Shown one piece after another: positions 12,682 to 26,080 of a stretch of DNA of 64,000 nt. Numbering within the stretch: position 1 is the stretch's first letter; each line of letters opens with the position of its first letter. The notes below the pieces were generated by a model. The model did no database searches. It was not told where the DNA came from and saw nothing but the letters and a program-made list of their open reading frames with translations. A program made the position numbers and the translations under genes. Source of the stretch: Struthio camelus (lineage: Eukaryota; Chordata; Aves; Struthioniformes; Struthionidae); the NCBI RefSeq assembly GCF_040807025.1, contig NC_090943.1:138698264-138762263 (forward strand). The letters are read 5' to 3'.

Positions 12682-14584
12682 CATAGACTGGGTTCACATA
12701 AACTTAGGTTTGGATATGAGAACAGGAAGGGGAACCAGTCTTTCAGGGGAATTGCTTGCAGCTGGGGAGAAGATGGCAGGAGATGACAAGGGGAGGACAA
12801 AGCTATATTAAGGCTGTTTATTCACAGACTGCAGTTAGGGGTCAATCAAGAGTTATTAAGAAAAAACAAAATGGAAATAAGAAGATGGTACGAAGTAAGG
12901 CAACAGAAGACCAACCTGTTAATTGCTTACCGCCTGGTTGCTCTAATCAATAGACATACTTTGCTAGGACTAAATTTAGAGAAATGCAGAAGCAGCGTGC
13001 CTATAAAAAAGCATTAATATGTAGGAGAGTGTTACATGTCAGTGACTGTTCAGTAAATGAGTTTACTCACTATACTGTAGCCAGTCTGAAAAAAAACAAA
13101 GTCTATTTGGCTAACAGGTGTACACATAGAAACAGGTGTACAAACTATTTTAGTATTCTAAAATTCTTATTTCCTTAGGCTAATCAGAGTTTCATTGCTT
13201 TGAAAAGTTTCAGTGGTTAATTTATATATATATAATTTTTTTTAACTTACCTTCAAAAAAAAAAAAAAAAAAAGCAGAACTGATGACCATAGTTCCACAG
13301 TTTGTACCCATGTCCTAGTTAAAGCATAGAAGTAATGTTGTGATTCCACACTAACAGAGGTGAAAGTTTGAATTTTGTCATGTAAGGGAAAGAAATTAGA
13401 AAGGATAACAGTACAGCTAGCCTATTAACTCTGATAGTCTGATAGTCTGTCCTAAAGGTGTGGCTTTTGGGAGCACCTACGAATATTACTGGCTCTCTCC
13501 CAAGATACATGAACTTTACAGGGACAGAAACTCAGACCACTTTGGCTTAAAGTGGAGATGGAATTTCTGTTGTCCTTGTCTTGGGGTTTTATTACCTTTG
13601 GACTTGTTTTTGTTGGTGCTGATCAGTGCTGGGGTTTATTGCTTGTTTTTTTTTTCTCTTTTCAAAACATAATGTAGCTCCAGGTAGGAAGAGGCAGCGT
13701 TCCCTTTTGCCCATTGAAAGATAGCTGCTCTTTGCAGTGATGTTCCTAGAAATGAAATCAAAAGTGAAGGCTGAGAGAAACTGATTGACATTACAACCTA
13801 TTATTGTGCTACTGCTTTTCAGAGGAAATACTCCCTTAAGTGAGGAAACAACTAGGCAATCCTCATTGTTTTGGCAAGTCTATGGAAGTTTGAAAGTATG
13901 CTGGGGCACTGGGTATGGGCATATGGATATTTTATACCCATTCATATCATGCACTGTGCTTTTTGAAGTAGCCTTAAGACAAGTATTTCACAAGACCAGC
14001 ATAGCTACCATGCTGTGAAAAATTTGGGAAAAGAATGGGAGATGTTTTCTGCTTGAACTGAGCAGAGAACTTCAGAAAATATTTTTAACTTGACACAGAG
14101 GAAGACTTATTCCACTTGGCTGAGGGAGCTGTACAAAACTCTATACAGTTGGGATCTGTGGAACATGTCAGTGAAGAAATTTGAGCCTTTGTGCCAATCC
14201 TGACTAAGGGGAATGAAGCGCTAGCAAAAGGTTTACTGATCTGTTACTAGTCCCTCCAAAAAGGCACAAAGGGGTTTACAGCTAGACATGCTGAAGGCCT
14301 TCAGTGCATCTCAACAATCCAGGGAAGCAGAGAGAGAGGCCCTCAGTGAAACAAACTGTTTGGGCTTTCCGCATTAAGGAGCAGATCACTCTGTCAGTCC
14401 TGTAAGCTTCTGCAGTCAACCCAATAGTTATCAGATTATAGCGAGTATTTTTTTCTGAAATACACTACTGTTATACACGTATGTGAGAATAAATATTTCT
14501 GTTGATTGGTTAAATGGTCCTCTTGGATTCTCCGCACAAATATATACTGACATTGAGCTGCCAGGTATTGTTAAGTGTGGTGCT

Positions 14585-14644
14585 TAGATATTAAGGTGTT
14601 TGGGAACCTAAATATCTAGAAAGATCCCTAACAATGTTAGGGAT
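14585..14644. repeat. Two back-to-back stem-loops
   Basis: The first stem pairs 14585-14597 with 14606-14618 (13 bp, one mismatch, 8-nt loop). Six bases later a second stem pairs 14624-14632 with 14636-14644 (9 bp, perfect, 3-nt loop, ATCCCTAAC arm). Two consecutive hairpins in 60 nt may be a folded RNA remnant or a foldback transposon relic. No gene is adjacent. Confidence 0.5.
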
Positions 14645-15647
14645 AAGTGATACGTTTTGCAGATAAACCTCTGCCAATTTCTATTCAAATGGCTAAGAGA
14701 AATTGTGAATATGATTCTAATGAAGGAAGGCTAGAGCTGCCATAATTCTTGCAGGTGCAATTGCTCCAAATATCTCTTAAAATCCATTTTCCTGCCAGTG
14801 CTCATTCTTCCTTTAAACAGAAGTTAATACTCTGCTGACATTACTGAACTCCATCATGCTCATTATCTCAGGCTAGCATTTAGATCAGGTTTTTGGAGGT
14901 GAAAGACCAATTCATTAACTGTATTGTGTCACACAATGACTTCCTGTAGAGAGATCATAAGTCAGATGATGTGTGTCACTGCTGGAAGATAAAAGACAGC
15001 TATAAAGTAGGGACGTAACTGGTACAATTCACAAAAACAGAGAAAACGATAATGATAAAAATATCAAATACTCTATGGACTTTAATTTCTTTTCATAGTT
15101 CAGCTTCTAAATATGTTATTTAGATAACAGAGCATTTGAAGGTTTTTTGCTAATTTTAGAAATAGAACAGAAGAGGTTATTAGTTGGTTAGTTCTATTTG
15201 ACTTAAAGAGAATAAATTATATAAGTAACAAATACTATATGACTCCTTCAAAAATGAGTTTTAAATGCATGTTTTATAGCCAGAAGTGTTGAGGTACCCG
15301 TATACTAACTACTGTTGGCTCAAAGGGAAAAAAGAGTGCTTAGAAAATTATTACGTTGTCCAAATGAAAATGTTATGAAACTATTTAAATTTTTGTTAAA
15401 GGTAAAAAAGCTCCTATTTGGTTTGACTGAAAAAAGAAAAAGGCTTTCCTCAGAGCAGGAAAATGTTTATTTGTAGAACACTCTTTGGGATAAAAGGTTT
15501 TTTAAGATATTTAAAATAGAAAACATATTCCTAATATTACTGACTGTTAACTGAACATGAAGCTTCGCAGTTTGCACATGGGAAACTAACAAGTGAAAAT
15601 ACTTTTTTAGGTTTGTAATTGATTTTCTAAGAGATTTTCTTTTCTAA

Positions 15648-16061
15648 GAGCATCTCTCCTATGAGGAAAGGCTGAGAGAGCTGGGCCTGTTCAGCCTGGA
15701 GGAGAGAAGACTGAGAGGCGATCTCATCAGTGTGTACAAGTGTCTGAAGGGGGGGTTGTCAAGAGGATGGGGCCAGACTCTTCTCCGTGGTGCCCAGCGA
15801 CAGGACAAGAGGCAACGGGCACAAACTGAAGCACAGGAAGTTCCATCTGAACATGAGGAAAAACTTATTTCCTGTGAGGGTGAGCGAGCACTGGCAGAGG
15901 TTGCCCAGAGAGGTTGTGGAGTTTCCATCCTTGGAGATATTCAAAAACTATCTGGATATGATTTTGGGTACTGTTTTCTAGGTGACCGTGCTTGAGCAGA
16001 GGGGTTGGACTAGATGATCTCCGGAGGTCTCTTCCAACCTCAAGCATTTTGTCAATCTGTG
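15648..16061 (+). mobile_element. CR1 LINE fragment, 3' end
   Basis: The segment has the familiar chicken-repeat-1 3' region in sense orientation. It starts near CTATGAGGAAAGGCTGAGAG, followed by CTGTTCAGCCTGGAGGAGAG and GATGGGGCCAGACTCTTCTC. It ends with GGTTGGACTAGATGATCTCC and GGTCTCTTCCAACC. CR1 is an autonomous non-LTR retrotransposon that copies itself by target-primed reverse transcription and is usually 5'-truncated, as here. Only the extreme C-terminal/3' portion remains. The short open frames overlapping it on both strands are element sequence, not host genes. The terminal octamer repeats of CR1 are badly degraded, so the copy is old. Confidence 0.93.
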
Positions 16062-19000
16062 GCTGAGTGCATTTGTAATGGCCACATGTAGCCAGCAGAG
16101 GGAGCGCTACTGCCTCCAGAGCAGAAACAGGGTGACTCAAACTGGTCACGTTACTGGTGGAGACTCCTAGTTACGGAAGAATAAGAGAAGAATCTTTGTA
16201 AAACGTTTGTCAGTGTCCATATTAAAACAACTACTATTTAATATCTTTTAGTGCTTTAATGTATTTTAGTAAACTTATATAGTTATGGTATTGAGATTTA
16301 TATAAGGTAAGAGTGTGTAACAGCTGTAAGCAATGGTGAAAAGAGTGGCTGTTTATCTGTCATGGCCTAAAAAGCAACTGCACAACTCTTTCTCCTTTCA
16401 AAGTCTGAACTAGCCAAAAATAGTACCTTGGAAACTTAAGGTCTCATTCAGAGTTTCAGATCTGTAGACTGCCTAAATACCAACGGTCTCCTATAGTACT
16501 TCAAAACTTCTGCACTCCTCTATATCAACCCTCTCATCCTGATAATTCCTATTTGTTCCTACTGATTCCTTCATATTCATTAACGATATAAGGAGTGCAG
16601 TTACCAATCTACAGATGAAAGAAGAAAGATTTCCCTTCCTCCTCCTCACTGGTTTGGAAACAGCAATCTTTCCTTGTTTTTCGTGCCCTGCCCCCGCTTC
16701 GTCTAACTATCTTCAATTTTAAGCTGTTCTTAGTGGAAGTGAGACATCCTGCTCATCTCCTTTAAGGATGAAAGACACAATTGAAAGAGGATCCAGAAGA
16801 AAGAAATGCTATGGTGGTATCAGTCTCCGTATGACATGTGCTGTCCTGCAATGTCCTTTGCTTTGTTTTTCTTTTGGATTGATGCAGCCTGCACAAAACC
16901 TTTTATCATTTTTCATCCATTTCATTTCTTCTTTTCGTCCCTCAACCCAATTTTAGGCTGTGCTCACTTGTGGAATTTTCTGCTAGTAACAGACTGGTTG
17001 AATTTCTTGCATCAAGTAGCAGCTTGGAGACCTAAGAGTCACTTAATATAAAGATCACTGAGAATCATAAACCATTTTCTTCTTGACGTTTTTGTACCAA
17101 AACATTAGCTTCTGAGTCAGCCTGCTTTGAAGCTGCAGAAGCACTGCATATTGTCTTGTTGATTTCTGACTTCAAGCAATTCTTTTCCTCCATTTCCTCT
17201 TATTTTTAGCATCTGAAGGCTGAAATTTTACAATATGCTGTTGCTCTTCAATTTTTTTTAAGGGAATGAATGTCAGTATTTCAAAAGCTCGCTGCTTTTA
17301 GTGTGTGTCATGTGAGATCACTGCATTTTTTTTTTTGTATTATCTCCTTATTGAATCATAAACCGTAGGCGCTACTAAGAATATTTTTCACAAAAGCTCT
17401 GAGATCAGTCATTTGAGACTTACTTCACTGAAAAACAAAATCCTTAAAAAAATTCCCTGCAGGACTGAGACTAAAGAAAAGTATTATCTCAAAGGTGAAG
17501 GAAAGGGTATGCAACCAGAACACAATTTTTCTATGTGTTTTGTTATACAAATGGTATTTTTATATAGATTATATAGTATTTGTAATGAAAATAACTGTGC
17601 ATTCAGATACACACACATTTGCATTGCTCACTTCCCCTCTCTCTCTCTTTCTCTCTTTAGATGCTAGCCATAAGCCTTCCAACTGTGAAAGACTTCCTGC
17701 AGCAATGCAATCCTCTCAGATAACCATAGAATAGTTATTTGTTAGTATGGCATGTAGCTTCTAATTTCTAAAAAAATAGTTCATATTAGCTTTTCTCATC
17801 GTTCATTAGCAGAAAGGGTGGGGGTGGAGTCACTGCAGACTCATTTAGTAGGTTTGGACTAAAGCCACGGTAACTGCCCTACCATCTTTGGCCTCTGTGT
17901 ATGCAGATAGGTACTTCATGATTATATAGAGCTATAGCTGTGAATGGAGTCAGCCTTCTCACAAGATATATATGTAGATGCAGTTTATAGATAGACTGAA
18001 ACACAAAGTATGCATTAAGAGTTAGAATGACTCTTAGTTTTTCTGTAATAACCAGGACTTCTGTGTCCTGCTTCCTGGCCAAAGAGACACACTGAATTTA
18101 ACGAGCACTTGGGAATGATGCAGTAAGCACAAAGATTTTGATAAATTTAGCACTAACAGCCGCCACAACCACATAATTTTGCAAACTTTATTCAGTCGGG
18201 CATTCATCAAGTTGGTGTCTAATGCAATGAAGAAACTGAATATATTAAACGCTGATATAGGGCTGCTAAATTGCCACCTAGTGGTCTTGTAATGAAGTTG
18301 TGTGTCTGCTATACTGAGCTGGATGGAAAAATAAGGGTATAGTTTTTGTATTTTGTCAGGATCTCAGTGTTGGTGTTCGCTGATCCTCTGCCCTTGCCAT
18401 GAGCCTCGTCGAGAGATGGCTGATGATAATTTCTGAGCTCAGCATCTCAAGATGGGACTGCTGGAACTCCTGGGACCCTAGGGGAAGCTTGCTCAGGACA
18501 ATGTACTGCAAGGGAATTTCTAGGCCAGTCAGCCAGCCTGTGCCTAGAGATAACAGTCCCAGCCTATTGCCTCTGTTACATGTTTATTGTTTTTATTTTT
18601 AACAAAAAATCAAACAAGAAGAAAATAGAAGAAAAAGGGATTTTCTGAGTGTTGGTCAGTAAGTTTAAAAAAAATGGAGTTTTTGTCTTCCCAAGGTTCA
18701 AATGGCTCCAGTTTAAGAAGCAATTTGTTCTGCTGGGCTATTCTCCTACCTTCCAGTCTCACCCTGCCTGAGCCATATGTTCACCAGCATGTGCTGTTTA
18801 CATAGAGCCAAACAGATGGGAAACAACAAAAGAGCGCAAGTTGAGCAGTAAAAGTTTTGCAGTACTTTTTTTGTGATTAGTCATGCAGGTCTGCCCAGAA
18901 GCTGCTAAAAGAGACTAAAAATGACTTTCAGAATGATGAGCTGCATAAGCAAAGTCTTTGGGGATTAACGTATCCTGAATCATCCTACAAATAATCAGCT

Positions 19001-22000
19001 TGGGATGTACTGGGACCTTGAAAAAGATGTTCACAGGAGGTGGAGGCAGTAGAGGCCCTGTGTTGGGAAACAGTCTTGGAGCATGGGCTGCAGATTACAT
19101 CTTTGGGAAAACCCATCACAGTTGCTTCAGAAACAAATCAGTGAATTCCATAATAACAGAATCCAAATGGTTCACCCTCTCCTCCATTCTTTCGGCTACT
19201 GGTATTCGGTGTAGTTACTGTTTGAGGAAGAATCGTCAGCCCTGGGAGATGAGGGAGAACCCATATTGCAACTGTTCCTGGAGGTCCTGGACATTATTTA
19301 AGGGATCCCATGAATATGGAATTGGCTTCAGGATCCTACATAATCCTAAAACTTAATCCTGGCCAAAGCATGTTTTCTTGCAGATCACCAGGTCCTTGAT
19401 TAAGATATCAACACTTTTCAAATCCTCTTATAATGAACTGAAAGATCCACAGGTGAGGGCCATCGCTTCCCACATAACAGGAAGTCACAAAGGTCAGGAA
19501 AACTAGCTGAGGAAGATTAAAAAAATGGGTGGGGCAAGAGATAGAACTTGATAGCATTTAAAAAAAATATATTAAATCAGTGAAAGGAATATTGTCCTCC
19601 TACACTTCAGCTTTTGTAACTAAAGTGATATTCACCATATATGGTATAGTTGTTCTATTTTTTCCTTTCAGATCACTCTGTTCCTGATGGACTTCAATCT
19701 ACTTTACTACACAGTCTGATTTTTTTTTTCTTTTTCTCTTTTTTGTTTTGTGTTTCAAGTACAATTTTCTTAATTTGCTTCACATTGTACCTTGTTTCTG
19801 TTCAGGGTTGATTATTTTTAATTTGCACTCTGTTTCTCTGTTTCACACACAGAATTTGTACACTTCTCCTTTAAATAAATACTGTTTTGCTAGTGTCTGA
19901 CCTCACTCTTTATTAACTTTCTCACTTTTTTTTACCTCAGTTAAGTTCTCTGTAGAGTGAAGTTATCTATAACATTTACTACTTTTTTCAAGACTACAGC
20001 TTCCCTATTTTTTAGATAGTACTGAAATACAGTAATAGTGGAAACTATATACAAAGTCCACAAACTGACATGCCACTAATTGAAAGTAGCTAGCATAAAA
20101 AAAGGTATGCAACTGAAAGTCAGCTTAGTCCTTAATGTACCTAGGTGATTTGGTCTTTAAGGAGCATAACAATGAAAGGTGAAAGGTAATCAGTGCAATA
20201 CTATCTGAGAAACAGCGGTTTTAACCACATACTCATTGTCAGTAAAGTTGTTCAGGGACAGAGTGCCCACTAAATACAAGAAGCTTCTTCAAAAAACTAA
20301 TGACCTTTCCAAACCCCTATAGAAGTTGGAAAGCCACAAAGTACAAAGTAGCATCTAGATGGGAATTATTCATTTAGAATTGTAGTGTGCAGTATGAATT
20401 TCATCTGTTTTCTCTAGCCTTTTTTCAGTTGAACTCTTCAGTGTTTATTAGGCCTCAGCTATGGGACTTAGCTATCAATCTGTCACTGTTCTGCTATTCC
20501 ACACCAAAAAAAAAAAAGAGGAGCCTTTTATTTTTTTCAGATCCTGTTTAGACTCCCATGTCAAATACATCCTCATAATTTTAGAGGACATGCCTTCAAT
20601 TTCTGGGGCCTCAGGCTTGCAGCTGATAATACTGAATGCATTTAAATCCATCTTGGCAGCTTCTGCCAGTGTTTCCAGGTATGTTGATCTAGATCGTCCT
20701 CTCTTCATCCCTATAACATAGCAAGCGCTAAAAGTTTCAGATCATGTCAGACAGATCATTTGTTACATGTTTTTTTTACTTGATGTTTAAGTATGTGTTA
20801 ATACAAACATCAAATGCTCCTAGCAGGAAGGAAGGGTAGTCCAGTGTTACTGTGCTGGCCTTGAAAAAGAGAAGTAAGTATTCAGTTCTCAGATGTAGAA
20901 AATGTGGCAGCTTGAGGGTACTGAGAACTTACTTGCATGAGATCTGAAGTGGTGTCTTATCTCAGGCTTGTCTTTGTGCTAATATGGCTATATGTTTTTT
21001 ACTCAGCTCAAAGCACAGTCAAAACAAACTTGTGTCCCCCAAAAAAACAAACAAACTTGTAGTCATACCTAAACGTGTTATATGGGGTATATCTAGACTG
21101 ACTATATGGGCAGAGAGCCGCCCTAAGACTTTTAAAAATTGAAGTACAGGTAAGCACTTAAAAACAGACCAGCCAATTAGCACATCTGAGGTTAACTATT
21201 AAAACAGAGCTTTCACAGGAATTTGAGAGATCTTAAAGAGCCTAGCAAGACGCTCACTGTAGTAATAGACCAGCCATGACTTAGGAAAAGGTTGGTTTTG
21301 GAACACATATAGTGGCTTTCAGTCTAAGGGATATAGAAGCTGAGGTAATTGTAACACTAATTTTTTAACTGTTTTTAAAAACTGGACAAAACCCCTCTGC
21401 CCTTTTACTAGTAAGAGTTATTTATTCAGTTTTTTATTTTTACCGTGTGTGTGAACGTGTATATGTCTGTCATCCCCAGCAAACAAAACCAGCTGGGGAT
21501 ATTAAAGTCCGTTTCCCTTCTGCCTTTCTTTCTATGGAGCTGGTATGTACAACGAGCCTCCAGGCACTTCTGCCATGTTCAAATTAACTTTCTGAATTAT
21601 CGGTGTTCGCCTGATTTCACAATCAGCACTTTGCAACCCACAACACTGCCACTAACAATCTGACCAAAGGCAAGAATTTCTTTAGTGTCAAGATTGGTTT
21701 ATGTTGGATAACCTCCACAACTGTCAGCAACAGTAGTGTTTTAGGACAGCTGAAGTAAAACAAAATAGAATATCTGAATTAGAAAAAAGCCTCCTCTATC
21801 AGTTTCTCTCCTGCTGGAATCCTGATTCCTGACTCCGAGTAATATGGTACCGTGTTTAAAAACTTGGGCAAAGAGAATTGATCAATGACTCTGTCAGGTG
21901 TTTCTCTGTTGTTCTTTGATATGAATAGAAGGTACAAACTCTTGTCTGTTGGAACATCACAGGAATAAATGGCCAGAGACAGCATCTTGCAGCTTGAGGT

Positions 22001-25000
22001 CCAGTTCCAGTTACCACTTAATCTTTTTCTTTACTTTTCCATGACCACAACTACTTACTTCTTTTCTAAGAAAGAGAATATGAGGGAGATGGGAAATACC
22101 ATGGGAGGGACAAAGGGGAGTTGCCTATGTCCGTTCTCCTACCTTTCATCATCTTTTCATCTCCTTTTCTGCAAAAGCAAAGACTCTCACAAAACACTGG
22201 TCAGGCAAACTCTTCTCTCCATATGCATATCTGTTGAGGTAAAATGTTTCCACTATTTGGTTCTTATGCTAAATAAAGATGGATACAGATTCACAGCAGT
22301 TCTATTTAAGTAAATGTATTTGGTGTACTAAGCATGAGTAAAATTAAAAAAAAGATATATCTGGCAGTAACAGAACTGTTCAGCTGCCAGGATCCAGGAT
22401 AAGATGAGCCTTGATTAAAAAGCTTGAGACAGGCAATAGATGCATACTACCAGGATAAATACTTTATTTCAGAAGCAGAGACCAGATAAAAAACAATGAT
22501 ACGCAGGCCTAAATCCAGAATAAGACATGTGACTTCTTTCTAGCCTTATGATAGTACAATTCAGACCACAATCTGGCTTTAATTGTTCTTCAATACCGAC
22601 AGGAGTTTTATGTGCTCCGGAGGCAGTATAGTTAGTTCATGACGGGACTAGAAGAGCTTTGCTTCTCCTTGAGGAAGTGCTGAATGAAACCTTATTGCCA
22701 CTCTCAGCTAATTACCAAAGGAGTATCAGCAACTGTACATAGCTAGAATAGTCTGTCACTGAGCCAGCCCTGGGCAGGGCAGAGCATGGAGAGGGAGAAA
22801 AGATGCAATCTCAACTATTTGTTGCATATCTAACTTCCTAGTTTCTCCCATACTTTAACTTGATATAAAACATGTGTACCAGTAGAGGGCATCACATGCC
22901 TCAATAAAATAAAGATTGATAAATGTGAAAGAAAGGGGAAATTATTTTTCTAACCTTTTTAGGGTATTGCATATTTAATGTAACTAAGCAAAAGCTCAAT
23001 ACAACTTGAAATTTCCCAAGCCCGTGGCCTACCAGATGTTTCTCAAGCGCTCATTCACTTCAGTAGCTGCTTTACCGGAACAAACAGCAAATGAGAGTTT
23101 CTCACTTGTAAACAAAGGGTGAAACTGAACTGTTAGAACTGACAACTTTTTTCCTTCTAAACAGATGAATTAGAACTAAGAAAAGCATGTTCATTTGCAA
23201 GCTATTCATTGCATAATTTTTCTTATCTTTTCTCCTTACGCTTAGCAGGCTTCTTCTACTTCGTGAGCCATGTTCTCAGTTTATTTACATGAAGTTTGCT
23301 TTTTTAGTGCCAAGTAATATTGAATTCCATCAGGTAAGGAACCAGCCTTTGAATATAATTAACTACAGAAATAGGGTAGAGCTAGGGGTGCATTTGCAAT
23401 GTAACTTATGCACTTGAAAGTTTAAAAATTTATATTAGAAAAATAAATGTTTATTGCTTTCAGTTAACATTTCTGCAATCTCATACAAGGATCCTGAGGT
23501 GTTTTTTTTTCCTTTCAAAAAGTTCAACGTGTAGGGAGACTTTAAATTTCTACTTATAAATTGTAATTTTCTATAAATCAAGCAAAATGCATGTCGACAT
23601 TGGACGTAAAACACAATGATTGTGGAAAACTGCATTTTTTTAATAGTTTCTGTTTGGCTTCTCGTTGCAATTAATTTAACCTCTGAATTTAAAACCTTGA
23701 GAGTTTTTTGACAGGGTCTAAGTTTTCAGTAACTCTTCTAATGATCCCTTGATTCCACAGATTAAAACAACTTGATCATGAAAAAACAAATTGTCTCAAA
23801 TTACCTTTCCATCTTCCAATTTAAAAAGGAATTCTCTAATGAAGGTTTTTCTAACAAGTGATATTTTCCTACTTGCTAATATTGTTATATTTCTGTTTTG
23901 CAAATGCTTCAGGTAAAAGTAGTGTCCTCAGGGAAAACTGTACAGTAGCAGAGTTCATTCACAAATGCATCTAGCATCAGTGATGTGTCATCAAATAATC
24001 TAACATACAATTCTTAATAGTAACTTACTATTAGTTCCTCTAAAAAAGTTTCTTTTATTAAACTATAGAGCAGAATCTCTTTTAGTTCAACCTAGCAGCG
24101 AAAATTTGAAAATACATAAGAATATCTGTTCTTCTAAAACACATTAAAAATAAATCTTATTGAAAAAGCTACATAAAATAATACCATTTTTTCCTAGAAA
24201 AATATTCAATTATTTTTGAAATTAGTGACAAAACTGTTATGTACAAAGAGTAAAAATCTAAAATGTAGATGAGTTATCAAATAGTAAGAGGGAAAAATAG
24301 TTTCTTCAGTGGACTATATTTTTAACAGAAGGATGTAAAGATGATAAACACCTTTTTTTTCGTAACTGTAGAAAGCCTTTCAGATCCTCAAGTTTGTAGA
24401 TGACTACTAAACTTTAGATCTTACAGAGCAAACATAACATAATCGCTGTTTGTTTAGAAGACAAGGATGTGCACTGATTTTAATCTACTGCTTGGATACT
24501 GCAGCTCCATTGGGCGTTTTTCAAGGTGACTTACAGAATATCATTACTGAGCACAATACCTTCACTTGCCTTTTTATTTGGTGTGGTTTGGTTTCCTTAT
24601 TTTAATAATGGTGTAGCAAAGTAATAGCTTATAATGTGTTTATTAGAAATATTATTAACACTTGAAGGTAAAATGTTTGTATTTAAGTGCAGTCCTAAAA
24701 TTAAAATATTACTTTGTTCTGCTTCATTGGACCAGAGGAAGAATGTCTTTCCAATAAAAAGATAAATGCACAAAGACAGGTATAGAAGAGGCATATTCAC
24801 ACTTTTGACTATAGTTTCCTTCCACTTACTTCAGAATTCAGTTAAAAACTTTTGTTGGTCTTAGAAGAGTCCTTGCCTGCCAAGCCTAAAGCAATCTCAA
24901 CTTCTAGCAGTAAGAGAGAGGCTGCTCTACAGTCAGGACTGTTCTAGGAAGCAAAAGCTAACTGGTCTTGAAAGCAGCTGTCCTGACAAGCAGCATTAGG

Positions 25001-25999
25001 AAACTGCGGGGTGATATTAATTCAAACTCTAAGGTGAATACAGCCAGTATCTGAGCTGTAAAACAAACTCAAATGGAAAGGCCCATGCTACGATTGTGGT
25101 GAATGCTTACATAAGTGCTTAAACTGAACTCTGAAAGCTGAGCTATCAAAGTCAGCGAGACTGCTCTCAGGATAAAAAAAAAAAGTTTATGCCTAGTTTG
25201 GAAGGAAGAGGAGGCAGGAGGCCTTACAAATACCTTACATTTCTTGTGGCTTCTTTGACATTTCTAAAAAAAAGAGAGGCGTTTGTCCACATAAAGTGAA
25301 AATGTTTGCTGTTTTGATTATAATAGCAAATTGCATATCACAAACACTGTGTATCCTAGTTGGTGTGCAAAGAAATTCATTTTCCTGACTTTAGCCAATG
25401 CCTCTAAGTAAAAACTTCTGCAGAAATCGTAAATAAAAAATAAGTATATATGTGATAAATTTCCATCCTAACCAGTAATAATTTTAATGAAAAGCTATAC
25501 TTTCTAGCCAAGGAGTTAGCTTTCAATAAAAGTTTTGAATAGTCAGGATTCCTAGGTTATTTGCAGATCTATGATTTATGAATATGTTTTTCTAGTGGGG
25601 GAAAGGGACTCATTTTTAACAGTATTGTTTCTTTTCTGATACAGAATAGATAGAAGGGAATCACTGAGCACGTACATCATCCCAGACTAGCAAGGCCTGG
25701 ACAAAAGATGTACTTAGCTTATTTTTCCTGCATGGGGAAAAATACACTGCAGCTAGTACAGATATTAAGAAGAGGAACTGCATATCAATGGCAGCAGCTG
25801 TAGGCAATCTAAAACAGAGATGAGAAAAAATGAGTCACTAGTATAACCGACAGAGATGTCTCTGCATCACGTGTAAACAAGTCCTCCAGTTGCTACTTTT
25901 TTAGCACTTGAACAATTCTTAAGATGATGGCTTAAGACTTGAAAGATGGTTTTAGCTCCCCTTTCCGTTATGCAGGTGCTGGATGGCTCTGAGCAAAAC
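16062..25999. other. Gene-free AT-rich stretch
   Basis: No supported exon. Open frames here are short (under about 120 codons) and lack homology I recognise. There is a CT-rich simple tract near 17636-17657 and T-rich runs near 19720-19745. This could be intergenic or a large intron; the sequence does not decide. Confidence 0.5.
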
Positions 26000-26080
26000 A
26001 TTTATCACATGAATAACGAGGATAAGAATAATAACACTTCTCTACCTCAAAGGGCTGATTGTGGGAATAGATTAGTTGCT
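26000..26080 (+). repeat. MIR-like CORE-SINE relic
   Basis: GAGGATAAGAATAATAA followed by CTACCTCAAAGGG and TGTGGGAATAGATTAG follows the order of the MIR core (GGGATAATAATA, CTACCTCATAGGG, TGTGAGGATTAAATGAG). MIR is an ancient tRNA-derived SINE amplified before or around amniote origins, so isolated copies in bird genomes are very old. No activity is possible. The boundaries are approximate. Confidence 0.55.

Larger units (their letters stand above)
11431..15647. other. Gene-free stretch
   Basis: AT-rich DNA with scattered short open frames, none flanked by good splice sites. It contains a 19-base A-run (13255-13273) preceded by (TA)n/T-rich sequence, and the stem-loops listed separately. 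I see nothing else. Confidence 0.55.

Noticed and set aside
15732-16149. Cluster of short open frames on both strands
   Set aside because: Entirely within the CR1 fragment and its edge.
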